Shown: positions 48,511-59,053 of the stretch, in pieces
Layout of the letters: each line of letters begins with the position of its first letter
Numbering within the stretch: the stretch's first letter is position 1
NCBI GenBank assembly: GCA_035578155.1
Contig: JAPWDM010000016.1
Location: forward strand, 6,792,005-6,856,004
DNA length: 64,000 nucleotides
Direction of reading: 5' to 3'
DNA from: Brachynemurus nebulosus
Lineage: Eukaryota > Arthropoda > Insecta > Neuroptera > Myrmeleontidae
The notes under the pieces: model-generated
What the model saw: only the letters and a program-made list of their open reading frames with translations
Database searches by the model: none
Told to the model about the DNA's origin: nothing
Program-made: the position numbers and the translations under genes

Positions 48511-49489
48511 TAATATATTGAGGAATCAAATGGAAGCGTGGTTTAATATTTACCCTATCTCCAGTCGTTTCTTTATTCGTCACCAGATGGTAAAAGTTGG
48601 CGTTTAAAAATGGTAGCCGTTTGGAAGTCTTCGTTTTGGGTGAATATGGTGCATTCCTAGTATACGTGCAGAAGAAAAATTGTGAAAATTTCTAGTTTTA
48701 TATGTTAAACATGACCCAAAACGAACGAAAATTAGTATTAAAATTGGCGCTCACATTTATTTTTCGTAAAATTTAATATTCAAAATTTGATTTGTGCATA
48801 TGTAAAATATACTTAAAATCGTATGACAAACCATGTACACAAAAAGTAGTAACAATTTCTAGCTTTGTATATTAAACATGACCCAAAAAGAATGAAAATT
48901 AGTATGAAAATTGGTACTCACCTTTACTTTTCGTAAAATTTAATATTTAAAATTTGATTAGTTAAAGTGTACAAAAAACCAATATAACACTTGGAATGCT
49001 TGAAATTTTGTCACTATTTAGTTTTAATTTAATTTTAGTTCACTATTTAGATAATTTTAACTTTACCAAACAAATTAAAAATAAAGAAAAAATATTAATT
49101 ATAATATTTATTTCAAAAAAGTGTATTTTAAAAATTTTTAATTTTTGAGAAACATGAAAAAAATTTTTTTTAGACCATGTAAATAACATGAAGATAGTTG
49201 AACACGTACACATTATATGTATTGCAATTGAGAAGAGTATTTAAAATGAAAAATTCAGTTAAAAGAAGAAAATGTTTATTACACACATACAATGTTTTTC
49301 AAATAAGTATTTGTTAATTTTAAAATAAAAATAAACTCTACATACCACTTTTGAACGAAAATTATCCAACTCATGAATTGTCATTTAAAATTTTCAACAA
49401 TTAAAAGTAAGCATTTTTTCTTAAATTCAAATACATATTTGACGTAATCATGACGCAGATAGCAAAGAGGACAGAAAAAGTCGATTTTA
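48511..49489. other. AT-rich spacer, no gene seen
   Basis: Contains an imperfect direct repeat of about 120 bp (48660-48790 and 48850-48975) sharing TATTAAACATGACCCAAAA and TTTTCGTAAAATTTAATAT. Nothing coding was recognised. Confidence 0.5.
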
Positions 49490-49690
49490 GGTCTGTTCCC
49501 GTACGAATAGGAAAGTGAATGTATTAAAAAAAAAAAAAAAATGTTGGAAGTCGTTCCTGTACACCAAAATTTCACAGTTCCTACTTTTTCCTTCCAACTG
49601 TAAAATTTAAATTTTTAAATTTATAAATAATATTTACGAAAATTATAGTACATAAATTTAAATGAAATTAGTGATTTTAAGAATTTTAAG
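49490..49690. repeat. Direct repeat D, left copy
   Basis: Related to 52118-52355 in the same orientation, sharing AGAAAGTGAAT-like, TTTTTCCTTCCAAC and AAATTTAAATTTTTAAATTT boxes. The pair brackets the minisatellites of 49786-52035. Confidence 0.65.
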
Positions 49691-49785
49691 TTAGTCTTTG
49701 ATGTGTAAAATTTAAAACTTCAAAGAATAACGACTTTGTACAAATGTTGGTTGAGCAGTAAGGTGCCGCGATTAAATAACTGTCG

Positions 49786-49910
49786 ACAAAATAACCGAAC
49801 CAAAAAATAACTGCACGACAAAATAACCACACGACAAAATAACTGTGGACAAAATAACCGAACGACAAAGTAACTGTACGACAAAATAACCGAACAACAA
49901 AATAAACATC
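49786..49910. repeat. ~17-bp tandem repeat
   Basis: Seven or so degenerate copies of a unit with the core GACAAAATAAC followed by CGAA, TGCA or CACA. Confidence 0.85.
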
Positions 49911-50689
49911 TTTAATTTTATTATTCTTTTGAGTTAGGGTACATGCAACCGTGATATGATTAAGATATTTTTTTTTGCTTCCAATATATAAAAGATGGCT
50001 AAATTGTAAGATACATCAATCTGACACTATTTGCTAAACAGGTAGGCCAGTTACATGTTATTGTCCTATACCCATTTTTCTTACTACAGCTTACTACGGG
50101 CAAGCCATCTCCGTAGTTACAAGAGTAAACAAACCTTTAATTACTATAGTAAATACCACAATTGCGCAAAATTCTGTAATTTTCATATATATTTTACCAC
50201 TGACGTTCAACTAGGTAAAAGGTATAATTTAAAAATGATAGGAGATTTTGTATTTAAAGTAAGTAAATATTCACCAATCCACTTTCCTCAAGATGAAGTA
50301 AGTTATTTTCGATTTCCGAAAGCACACGTTTGTAAATATTTTTCTTTTATACGTACGTATATCATATAAACCTATTTAATTTGCAATTTTTTAATAACTA
50401 GATTCTACGCCATTGAGTTATATATGCATTTAAAAATTGGGACCAAAAAACTAGCGAAATTGGCTAACCTGTATAGTATAATATACTAATCAATCAAATG
50501 ATCTTGGCTAAATTGCAATAGACCTTAGATGTTGGCATTTAAACTATTCCATTTAAAAACGAACGTTAATGGGTGAAAACTATTGTATTTAAAAAGCTAA
50601 GCTTGGGAAACATTATTTTGAAAGATCAAATAGCGGATGATATAAAAACTAAGTAATAATATTATAAGTTAGTTAGGTTAAGGTTATAA
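49911..50689. other. AT-rich spacer, no gene seen
   Basis: No recognisable protein or repeat structure up to the start of the minisatellite. Confidence 0.5.
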
Positions 50690-52035
50690 GTTTTTTTTTT
50701 CAAATTTTAGGTAGATATAAAAACTCGGTGGTGAGGTTAGTTAAGGTTAGGTTAGTTTAGTTAGTTTTGACAATATACTTAGACTTTGATATAAAAACTA
50801 ATTAGGTTAAAGTTATAGGTGGTGAGGCTAGTTAAGATAAGGTTAGTTTAGTTAGTTTTAGCAATATACTTCGACTTTGATATAAAAACTAATTAGATTA
50901 AGATTATAGGCGGTGAGGTTAATTAAGGTTAGGTTAGTTTAGACAATATACTTCGACTTTGATCTAAAAAGTAATTAGGTAAAAATTATAGGTGGTAAGG
51001 CTAGTTAAGGTTAGGATAGTTTAGCTAGTTTAGATAATATACTTCGACTTTGATACAAAAACTAATTAGGATAAGGTTATAGGTGGTGAGGTTAGTTAGG
51101 GTTAGGTTAGTTTAGTTAGTTTTGACAATATACTTCGATTTTTGATATAAAAACTAGGTACTGAGGTTAGTTAAGGTTACCCTTTGCCCGAAGGTTAGGT
51201 TAGTTTTGACAATATACTTCGACTTTGACATAAAAACTAGGTGGTGAGGTTAGTTAAGGTTAGGATAGTTTAGTTAGTTTTGACAATATACTTCGACTTT
51301 CTTATAAAAACTAATTAGGTAAAGGTTATAGGTGGTGAGGTTAATTAAGGTTAGGTTAGTTTAGTTAGCTTTGACAATATACTTCGACTTTAATATAAAA
51401 ACTAATTAGGTTAAGGTTATAGGTGGTGAGGTTAGTGTAGTTAGTTTTGACAATGTACTTCAACTTTGGTATAAAAACTAATTAGGTTAACGTTGTAGGT
51501 GGTGAGGTTAATTAAGGTGGGGTTAGTTTAGTTAGTTTTGACAATATACTTCGACTTTGATATAAAAACTAATTAGGTTAAGCTTATAGGTGGTGAGGTT
51601 AGTTTAGTTAGTTTAGACAATATACTTCGACTGTGGTATAAAAACTAATTAGGTTAAGGTTATAGATGGTGAGGTTAATTAAGGTTAGGCTAGTTAAAAC
51701 AATATACTTCGACTTTGATATAAAAACTAATTAGGTAAAGGTTATAGGTGGTTAGATTAGTTAAGGTTAGGTTAGTGTAGTTAGTTTTGACAATATACTT
51801 CGACTTTGGTATAAAAACTAATTAGGTAAAGGTTATAGGTGGTGAGGTTAATTAAGATTAGGTTAGTTTAGTTAGTTTTGACAATATACTTCGACTTTGG
51901 TATAAAAACTAATTAGGTAAAAGTTATAGGTGGTGAGGTTAATTAAAGTTAGGTTAGTTTAGTTAGTTTTGACAATATACTTCGACTTTGATATCAAAAC
52001 TAATTAGGATAAGGTTATAGGTGGTGAGGTTAGTT
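50690..52035. repeat. Minisatellite of ~73-93-bp units rich in GGTTAG
   Basis: The box GACAATATACTTCGACTTTG recurs about 15 times between 50770 and 51970, at spacings of 73-93 bp. Each unit also has ATAAAAACTAATTAGGT, TTATAGGTGGTGAGGTTA and AAGGTTAGGTTAGTTTAG. Length variation comes from loss of one or two GTTAGTTTA-type subrepeats. The GGTTAG runs resemble but do not match the TTAGG insect telomere repeat. Confidence 0.93.
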
Positions 52036-52117
52036 TTTATCTTTAAATACTTCACGAATTAGAAACAAGAGGAAAGCAATAAATTTCAGGATTATTAGAT
52101 TTATAAAACGGTTAGTT

Positions 52118-52355
52118 CCCGGACGAGTAGAAAAGTGAATCCAGTATTAGAAGGAAAAAGTCGAAACTCGTTCTTGTACATCGAAATTTCAATTAGTTCA
52201 CGTTCTTTTCGGTAGGCAAATATATAAATTAGCAGTGACTTCAGATTTCCTGCTTTTTCCTTCCAACACTAAAATTTAAATTTTTAAATTTATCAATTAT
52301 TTTTACGAAAGTGATTGTACGTAAATTAAAAAAAAAAGAATTAATGATTTTGAAT
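52118..52355. repeat. Direct repeat D, right copy
   Basis: Right-hand partner of 49490-49690, located just before the LTR element. Confidence 0.65.
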
Positions 52356-52427
52356 CATTAATTAGTATAGTATTTCGCGCATACTCTTTCTCAACCTCGT
52401 ATCTGAAAAGTCGTGTATATATATATA

Positions 52428-53091
52428 TGTGGGATTGCAGAAATGAAACAGAAGAATTATTTAAATATATTTCATTTATTTTTCTATAATTACAATTTTT
52501 ATAGTGTAATTGTTAATTATTTATTAATTAGAATTGTTAAAATTAACATTTATTGTAATGACAGACTGTTAGACGGACTGTACAAAAGACTGACTAATCA
52601 GACGTACTGTATTTTTTGATACATTTGGGCTGTATGTGCCGTATATGCCAATTGACGGATATACACATTTTTAAGACGAACTAAATATTATTGTTTTGTA
52701 TTCATTTTTTAAGACGACGACGTCTATTTATTTAATTAAAAGACGTGCATTTATCTTCTTAAGACGTATGGAAGATTCTTGCTTATTTTTATGACGAATA
52801 TCTGAAACAAACAATATTTTAAGACGGCATCATACGACGTGTTTATATTTAATTTACTTACCTTTTTATTTGTGTTTTGTGTAATTAAAGTGTTAATTAA
52901 TAATAATTACTGTTATAGTGTAAAGTGTTGTGTTTTATTTAAACCGATATTTGCTATTCTGGTAAATAAATAAACGCTCACAACAAATATTAACCGTAAA
53001 GTGGGATAAAATAATGCCCACTGATATTATTATTTAAAGTGGGGATTTAATTAATAATAATTAATTTAAAAAAAAAATTTTAATCTCCACA
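52428..53091 (+). repeat. 5' LTR
   Basis: A 664-bp repeat. It matches the 3' LTR closely over the first 200 bp and from about 52670 to 52890. It has a diverged patch at 52620-52670 and about 130-150 extra bases before its end (52890-53050). Confidence 0.9.
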
Positions 53092-53098
53092 TACACAT

Positions 53099-53230
53099 CA
53101 GAAGTGGGATAGTGGGCCAATAAAGTGGGATGTTGAACTGGAAAACTGGGATAGTGATAAACTGGGATACTGAACTGATAAAATGGGATACAGTACTGCT
53201 AAAGTGAAACTGACCGTATAAATAAAGTGG
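53099..53230 (+). repeat. Degenerate leader repeats after the 5' LTR
   Basis: Five or six imperfect copies of a unit of about 20 bp with the core ACTGGGATA(C/G)TGAACTG or AAGTGGGATA. They lie in the untranslated leader, where packaging or priming signals would be expected. Confidence 0.7.
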
Positions 53231-53656
53231 AGAAAGATGAAGTGATGAAAGTTTCACACACGTTAGAAATTTGTGAATTAAAGGACAAAGGACTAGTGAA
53301 AAGAACGTAAAACATTTATTATTTAAATTTGTATTGCCTCGAAATCCGTTACATAAAATAAAACGTGCTTGGAAAAGGAGAGAGTACATTGTATATAGCA
53401 ATATACAGCAAGTGGATATATAAGTGAAAGAGACAGAGTGATCTAATGGTGATGTATGTAAATGTAAAGTTCCGCGCAACAGATTACTACGCATCGGATT
53501 TGTATCTATCGTAATACTGTACATACGTACGCGCCAAATCAGCGCCAAATTAACAGTTCTGATTATTCGCGCTAAAATTCAAACGTCTAAATATTTACAT
53601 TTATTAAATTATTCGTGCATTTATTTTAAAATACAACTTCATATACTATTTTCAAA

Positions 53657-56600
53657 ATGGACCGTATACAAAGTGACTCGAATTTAAGAAATTCTGAATT
53701 TATAAATTTTAATAAACGAACACAAAGTTTTAACATATTAAATTTTCCATTTATCTCAAATTCTACGCGTAATCCAAATGATAAGATTAATCTAAATAAC
53801 GAATCTTTCGAACCGTTTAATAAATCGACGAATCATCAAAATTATTTAAAACAAAATAGTGTACCCGGTACTGTACCTTTAACGCATGTTTTAAGTTTAG
53901 ATCAACGCGAACGCGAATTGTTACGTCGCGAATGGAATCTAATTGAAAGGGAATGCGAATTTTTAAATGAAACACGAAGAAGTTTAGAGTCTCGAATACA
54001 CGATTCGCAGCCAATACATGCAATACCTCAACATATTGCAGATGACTTTTTACCTATTTTTGAACCTGGTAAACCGACGAGTTTGACACCGAAATTATGG
54101 CTTAAAAAAATGGAAGAAATATCTACACTCTACAATTGGGATGAAAATACTTTGCTCCTTCGCAGCATTTCCAAAATTAAAGGACCTGCTAAATTCTGGT
54201 ATGATGGAACTCGAAATATTTCAACCTGGAATCAATTTACCACTAAATTAATCGCCGCATTTCCATCTTTTACTGATGAATCTGATGTTCACATGCAATT
54301 AATGAAACGATTTAAGCATACTAACGAGTGTTATGAAAACTACATTTATGAAATGCAAGCTATCGTAAGAAACGCAAATTTAACTAACGAATCAGTAATT
54401 AAATACATTATTGCGGGAATAAGAGATCCTGAAATCATAAAATCATTATCTTTGTCTCATGTTACCGATATTCAAGATTTGTTGATGCAGTTGAAACGTT
54501 ATGAAAATACGCAAGTTCAAGTTAAACAACGTCAACCATTTATTTCTAATGATGTTCGAAAAGAGAAATACCGACAACCAGTTAAGAGCAACTTTCCGAA
54601 ATTCAATTCTAAACGTTGCTATGATTGTGGATCAGTAGGACATTTATCGTCTCAATGCCCATTCAAACGTTCTGGTCGTAAATGTTTCGTTTGCAATAAA
54701 CATGGTCATATTGCGCCAGATTGTCCGGAAAAGAAGACAGCTCAACAAAAGCAACCTGGGCAAACAACCTTGATGGCTTCTACGAATACTACAGGGAATA
54801 TGTACAAAAATGCAACAATCCAAGGCATAACTTTCAACGCTTACCTGCATACTGGATCCGATTTGAATTTACTGTCGTGTGAATCATTCTTTAAAATTCC
54901 GTGTGCACAGTTTCGAAACAACGAAAATTTAAAATTAATCGGTATTGGTGGTCCAACAACAACTTTAGGTACAGTTACCACTAATGTTACCATAGAAGAT
55001 AAGGATTATGAAATCAAATTCCACGTATTGCCAAAGTCGAATCTCAATTTTGATATTATATTAGGAAAAGAATTTTTGTCTAAAATTAACCTTACCATTG
55101 TTGATGGAAATATTGAAATAGTTAACTCCGAAGATGCAAACAATATAATGAAAATCGAACTATCCGAAGATGAATTAGTTATAGGAAGCGACTGTTCAAG
55201 TAATGTTAAGAACGAAATCCGAAATTTAGTACAAGATTATGAACCGATTGCAACCAAGAAAACTGACGTTACTACTAAAATAATTTTAAAAGACGATAAA
55301 CCGGTATTTCACCGTCCAAGACGATTAGCATTTAGTGAAGTTAAAATAGCGAAAGTGTTACCAGTTATTTGCGAAGATGATCTCGAAGAAAATGTTAAAC
55401 TCGACGAAATATGTAAGAGCGGAAAAGACAATTGCATAGTAGATCCGAATAGTAACAATGAAGATGGTACCCAAGAAGAAGATGATTTCTACAAACCACC
55501 GAATAGTAACAATGAAGATAGTACCCAAGAAGAAGATGATTTCTACAAACCACTTACCGAACATCAATCTGATCGACTCAGCGATGAAATAACAAAATTA
55601 TGTGAAAATGAATTATGTCATGCAGCGACCAAAAAGAAACAACCAAGTTTAGGAAAAGTGATATTTAAATGTTTTGGTTTCGAATTCATGTTGTTAGGAT
55701 TGGTATTGTTAGTGTTTGAAATTGGAATGAGGATGTTACAATCCTTGGCGTTGGGAAAATTGATCACGTACTTGTACGCAGCCGGCGTTGTCGCATGTTC
55801 ATTTTTCTACGTTATCTCAGTGCATCCATACATGATGAGAATTTTACATATTTTCAACTATGGTTCAAGAACTGAACTTCATACGGACGCGTCTATGGGG
55901 GGATATTCCGGAATACTCATGCAGGAAGCCGATGATGGGAAACTACATCCAGTTCATTACATGAGTCGAAAAACTATGCCAGCCGAACGTTTATATCACA
56001 GTTACCAGTTAGAAGTATTAGCGATTGTCGAAAGTTTAAAGAAATTCAGAAATTACTTACTGGGTATTCAATTCAAAATCGTAACCGACTGCAAAGCTTT
56101 CGAACAGACCATGGCAAAGCGAGATTTAATAACACGTGTAGCACGATGGGTACTACTAATGCAAGATTTTAATTTTACGGTTGAACACTGTCCAGAATTA
56201 AGAATGAGACACGTTGATGCTTTGAGTAGATATCCTATTGTTATGATGAATCACATCGAAGACACATTAACTAGACGCATACAAGCCGCTCAACAACAAG
56301 ATACTGCGATTAAAGCAATAATGAAAATATTGGAAACCAATCGTTACGAAGATTATATTTTGGAAAATGAAGTGTTATACAAGGAAATAGAAGGCGACAA
56401 ATTACTTGTCATACCTAAAAGTTTACAAACAGAAATAATTCGAGCAGCTCATGATAAAGGTCATTTCGAAATTAGAAAGACTCAAGATTTAATTTCCAAG
56501 GATTTTTACATACCAAAACTTGTCAAAAAGATTGAAGAAGTTATTACAAGTTGTATACCTTGTATCCTTGCAAATAGGAAAGCTGGTAAACAGGAAGGTT

Positions 56601-57529
56601 TCCTAAATCCTATACCTAAATTTTCTACCCCGTTAGATACCTATCATTTAGATCATATTGGACCTTTACAATCTACCCGTAAAAGTTATAAACACCTTTT
56701 CATTATTGTTGATTCTTTTTCTAAATTTACCTGGATCTATCCTACCAAAATCGTTAATGCTCAAGAAGTTCTGGATAAACTTAAAAAACAACAAGCCGTA
56801 TTTGGAGTACCTAGACGTTATATCACAGACCGCGGTGGCGCTTTCCGTTCTGAAGAATTCCAACAGCATTGCCAAGAAGAAAATGTAGAACATATCCAAA
56901 TTACCACAGGCATACCACGTGGAAATGGTCAAGTTGAGAAGATGAATGACGTAATAATTTCCAGTTTGGCTAGACTATCAATCGCAAATCCTCAAGAATG
57001 GTACAAATACGTTCCGAAATTACAACGAACAATAAATTCTACTTTTAACCGTAGTATAAATAATGCACCTTTCAAAGTCATGTTTGGTACCGATATAAAA
57101 TTTAACGCTGATGAAAATATCATAAAAATTCTGGAAGAAGAAACAAGAAATCGTTTTGAAGAGGATCGTAAGGAAATAAGAGAAAATTCCAAAAAAGCTA
57201 TTCTCAAGATTCAAGAAGAAAACCGAAGATACTTCTATAAAAAGAGACGTAAAGCAAACAAATATGAAGAAGGCGATATAGTAGCTACGAAACGAACACA
57301 ATTTGGTTCTGGTTTAAAGCTGTATCCGAAATTCTTAGGTCCGTACCGAATTATCAAAGTGAAACCTCATGACAGATATGATTTACTCAAGATTGGTACT
57401 GGTGAAGGCCCGAATACGACTTCTGCTAGTGCCGATAACCTGAAAAGATGGGAACCACTCGATGACAGCTATAGTTCATCCGAGTCGGATGAAAGTACAG
57501 AATGGCCGAGTGTGGGATTGCAGAAATGA
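53657..57529 (+). CDS. Gag-protease-[ABCC-like segment]-RNase H-integrase polyprotein
   Basis: A 1290-residue uninterrupted frame. Gag has two CCHC knuckles (CYDCGSVGHLSSQC, CFVCNKHGHIAPDC; residues about 320-357). The retropepsin has LHTGSDLNLL where families have DTG, so the catalytic Asp is His398. The pre-RT linker reaches KPVFHRPRRLAFSEV (about 550-565), and then all RT motifs, including YxDD, are missing. Residues about 600-732 instead hold acidic repeats and a membrane segment resembling the N-terminus of insect ABCC/MRP4-type (lethal(2)03659-like) transporters: DDFYKPLTEHQSDRLSDEI, KCFGFEFMLLGLVLLVFEIG, YLYAAGVVACS and HPYMM. RNase H (TDAS at about 743, VTDCKAF, DALSR) and integrase (HDKGHF/CIPC finger, DHIGP, TDRGGAF, GQVEKMN with Glu) follow intact. 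Confidence 0.9.
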   Translation: MDRIQSDSNLRNSEFINFNKRTQSFNILNFPFISNSTRNPNDKINLNNESFEPFNKSTNHQNYLKQNSVPGTVPLTHVLSLDQRERELLRREWNLIERECEFLNETRRSLESRIHDSQPIHAIPQHIADDFLPIFEPGKPTSLTPKLWLKKMEEISTLYNWDENTLLLRSISKIKGPAKFWYDGTRNISTWNQFTTKLIAAFPSFTDESDVHMQLMKRFKHTNECYENYIYEMQAIVRNANLTNESVIKYIIAGIRDPEIIKSLSLSHVTDIQDLLMQLKRYENTQVQVKQRQPFISNDVRKEKYRQPVKSNFPKFNSKRCYDCGSVGHLSSQCPFKRSGRKCFVCNKHGHIAPDCPEKKTAQQKQPGQTTLMASTNTTGNMYKNATIQGITFNAYLHTGSDLNLLSCESFFKIPCAQFRNNENLKLIGIGGPTTTLGTVTTNVTIEDKDYEIKFHVLPKSNLNFDIILGKEFLSKINLTIVDGNIEIVNSEDANNIMKIELSEDELVIGSDCSSNVKNEIRNLVQDYEPIATKKTDVTTKIILKDDKPVFHRPRRLAFSEVKIAKVLPVICEDDLEENVKLDEICKSGKDNCIVDPNSNNEDGTQEEDDFYKPPNSNNEDSTQEEDDFYKPLTEHQSDRLSDEITKLCENELCHAATKKKQPSLGKVIFKCFGFEFMLLGLVLLVFEIGMRMLQSLALGKLITYLYAAGVVACSFFYVISVHPYMMRILHIFNYGSRTELHTDASMGGYSGILMQEADDGKLHPVHYMSRKTMPAERLYHSYQLEVLAIVESLKKFRNYLLGIQFKIVTDCKAFEQTMAKRDLITRVARWVLLMQDFNFTVEHCPELRMRHVDALSRYPIVMMNHIEDTLTRRIQAAQQQDTAIKAIMKILETNRYEDYILENEVLYKEIEGDKLLVIPKSLQTEIIRAAHDKGHFEIRKTQDLISKDFYIPKLVKKIEEVITSCIPCILANRKAGKQEGFLNPIPKFSTPLDTYHLDHIGPLQSTRKSYKHLFIIVDSFSKFTWIYPTKIVNAQEVLDKLKKQQAVFGVPRRYITDRGGAFRSEEFQQHCQEENVEHIQITTGIPRGNGQVEKMNDVIISSLARLSIANPQEWYKYVPKLQRTINSTFNRSINNAPFKVMFGTDIKFNADENIIKILEEETRNRFEEDRKEIRENSKKAILKIQEENRRYFYKKRRKANKYEEGDIVATKRTQFGSGLKLYPKFLGPYRIIKVKPHDRYDLLKIGTGEGPNTTSASADNLKRWEPLDDSYSSSESDESTEWPSVGLQK
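55340..55855 (+). other. Captured ABC transporter-like segment replacing RT
   Basis: From about 55340 the frame leaves Pol similarity. A 54-bp tandem duplication (55445-55498, 55499-55552) doubles an acidic block ending DDFYKP. From 55536 to about 55850 the residues follow the start of insect ABCC4-like proteins: an acidic DDxYxPL.EH.SD..D box, PSLGKVIFKCFG, two hydrophobic helices, and HPYMM. About a dozen residues usual between LITY and AYLYAAG are absent. No intron-like interruption is seen, which suggests capture from spliced RNA. Pol similarity resumes at RTELHTDAS (about 55868). The transporter identity rests on my recognition of the pattern. Confidence 0.78.
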
Positions 57530-58039
57530 AACAGAAGAATTATTTAAATATATTTCATTTATTTTTCTATAATTACAATTTTTATAGTGTAATTGTTAAT
57601 TATTTATTAATTAGAATTGTTAAAATCAACATTTATTGTAATGACAGACTGTCAGACGGACTGTACAAAAAACTGACTAATCAGACGTACTGTATTTTTT
57701 TATACATTTGATGGTTGTAGCAACATTCAGAAGAAAGACGAAAAGTTGTGAAGACGTCATTTTTAAGACGAACTAAATATTATTGTTTTGTATTCATTTT
57801 TTAAGACGACGACGTGTATTTATTTAATTAAAGGACGTGCATTTATCTTCTTAAGACGTATCGAAGATTCTTGCTTATTTTTATGACGAATATCTGAAAC
57901 AAACAATATTTTACGACGACATCATGCGACGTGTTTATATTTAATTTACTTACCTTTTTAATTGTGTTTTGTGTAATTAAAGTATTAATTAATAATAATA
58001 ATAATTAATTAAAAAATAAATAAAAAAAAAATTAATCCC

Positions 58040-58043
<4 letters not shown>
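57511..58043 (+). repeat. 3' LTR
   Basis: A 533-bp repeat starting TGTGGGATTGCAG inside the last codons of the polyprotein frame and ending CCCCACA. It is followed at once by a TA array. Confidence 0.9.
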
Positions 58044-58138
<95 letters not shown>

Positions 58139-58145
58139 GTATATA

Positions 58146-58224
<79 letters not shown>
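58044..58224. repeat. (TA)n microsatellite, right flank of the LTR element
   Basis: About 180 bp of TA with TATG/CATA interruptions. The left flank of the element holds only about 14 bp of TA. Confidence 0.95.
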
Positions 58225-59053
58225 TAGGGTGGCGCAAAAAAACCATGTACTTTTTTTTTGGTCTCATAAAAAAAAAGTTAATTTAGCTCGATTTAAGAAT
58301 GCTCACCAAAAATTAGCTCGGTAAAAATTTTTTTAAAGGTCGCTCAAAATTTTTTTAAATTTAAAAATGGGTCAATAATCGATTTTTTTTTCATCCCTGC
58401 ATAATATGTTTGTACATTGAATAGTAAAAAATTCCTCCAAATTTTAACTCAAAAAATTGATAATAATAGGTCGCTCAAGAGTTTTGAAAAATTTTCAAGT
58501 CAAAATATTTAATATTGTTTAGCGGCCCTCAAATATCAATGTTATGAGATACATTTAAAAATTACTTCTAATTTATACCCAAACAAATCAAACTTTCAAA
58601 CAAGACAAGAAAAAAATACCAAAAATAGATCTGAATTCACTTTTTTACCCACACCATTACTACTTCAATTTACTTAAATATTTCATTGATATCAGTCAAA
58701 TTAATTCACAATATTGTTTAAGTATTTATAGCAAATTATCATTCTTATAAACAATCAACATTATTTATTGGTTTCCAGCTAGCAAATTCTTTTTATTAAT
58801 GATCTTCTTTTGCAAAATTTTTTTTATCAATCAATTTAAATTAAACAAAAAATAATGAAAATACTAAATAATTATTTTATATTACGTTTATTAAACTTTT
58901 ATTTTGAACAATGTATAATGATTCCGACATGCTAATATCTCTTTTTGTTTATTTACTTATAAGTTCGCTACTATATTATTTAAATTTCAAATAGAAACTT
59001 TTTTTTCTATGAATAAGTCATATATTATTCAAAGAAGTACATTTTGAGCAATA
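58225..59053. other. Possible transposon end and 3' non-coding DNA
   Basis: Right after the TA array stands TAGGGTGGCGCAAAAAAACC, a form typical of DNA-transposon termini, followed by subterminal boxes GGTCGCTCAAAATTTTT and GGTCGCTCAAGAGTTTTG. It may be one end of the transposon encoding the transposase-like gene at 59054. The other end lies outside the window. The rest is AT-rich. Confidence 0.5.

Larger units (their letters stand above)
52428..58043 (+). mobile_element. Ty3/gypsy-type LTR retrotransposon lacking RT, with captured gene segment
   Basis: LTRs at 52428-53091 and 57511-58043 both start TGTGGGATTGCAG and end in C(T/C)CCACA, giving TGTGGG...CCCACA-like ends. Flanks are TA repeats, so the duplication (about 4-6 bp, TATAT-like) cannot be delimited. 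One long open frame at 53657-57529 carries Gag, protease, RNase H and integrase, but the reverse transcriptase is replaced by an ABC-transporter-like segment. No clear primer-binding site or polypurine tract was identified. With no reverse transcriptase the element must depend on enzymes from a relative, or it is a dead recombinant. Confidence 0.92.

Noticed and set aside
50690..52035. Interstitial telomere repeat
   Set aside because: GGTTAG-type runs are embedded in ~73-93-bp units and never form a pure TTAGG array.
53066..53548. A 160-codon minus-strand frame over the retrotransposon leader
   Set aside because: It lies opposite the leader tandem repeats and has no family resemblance.
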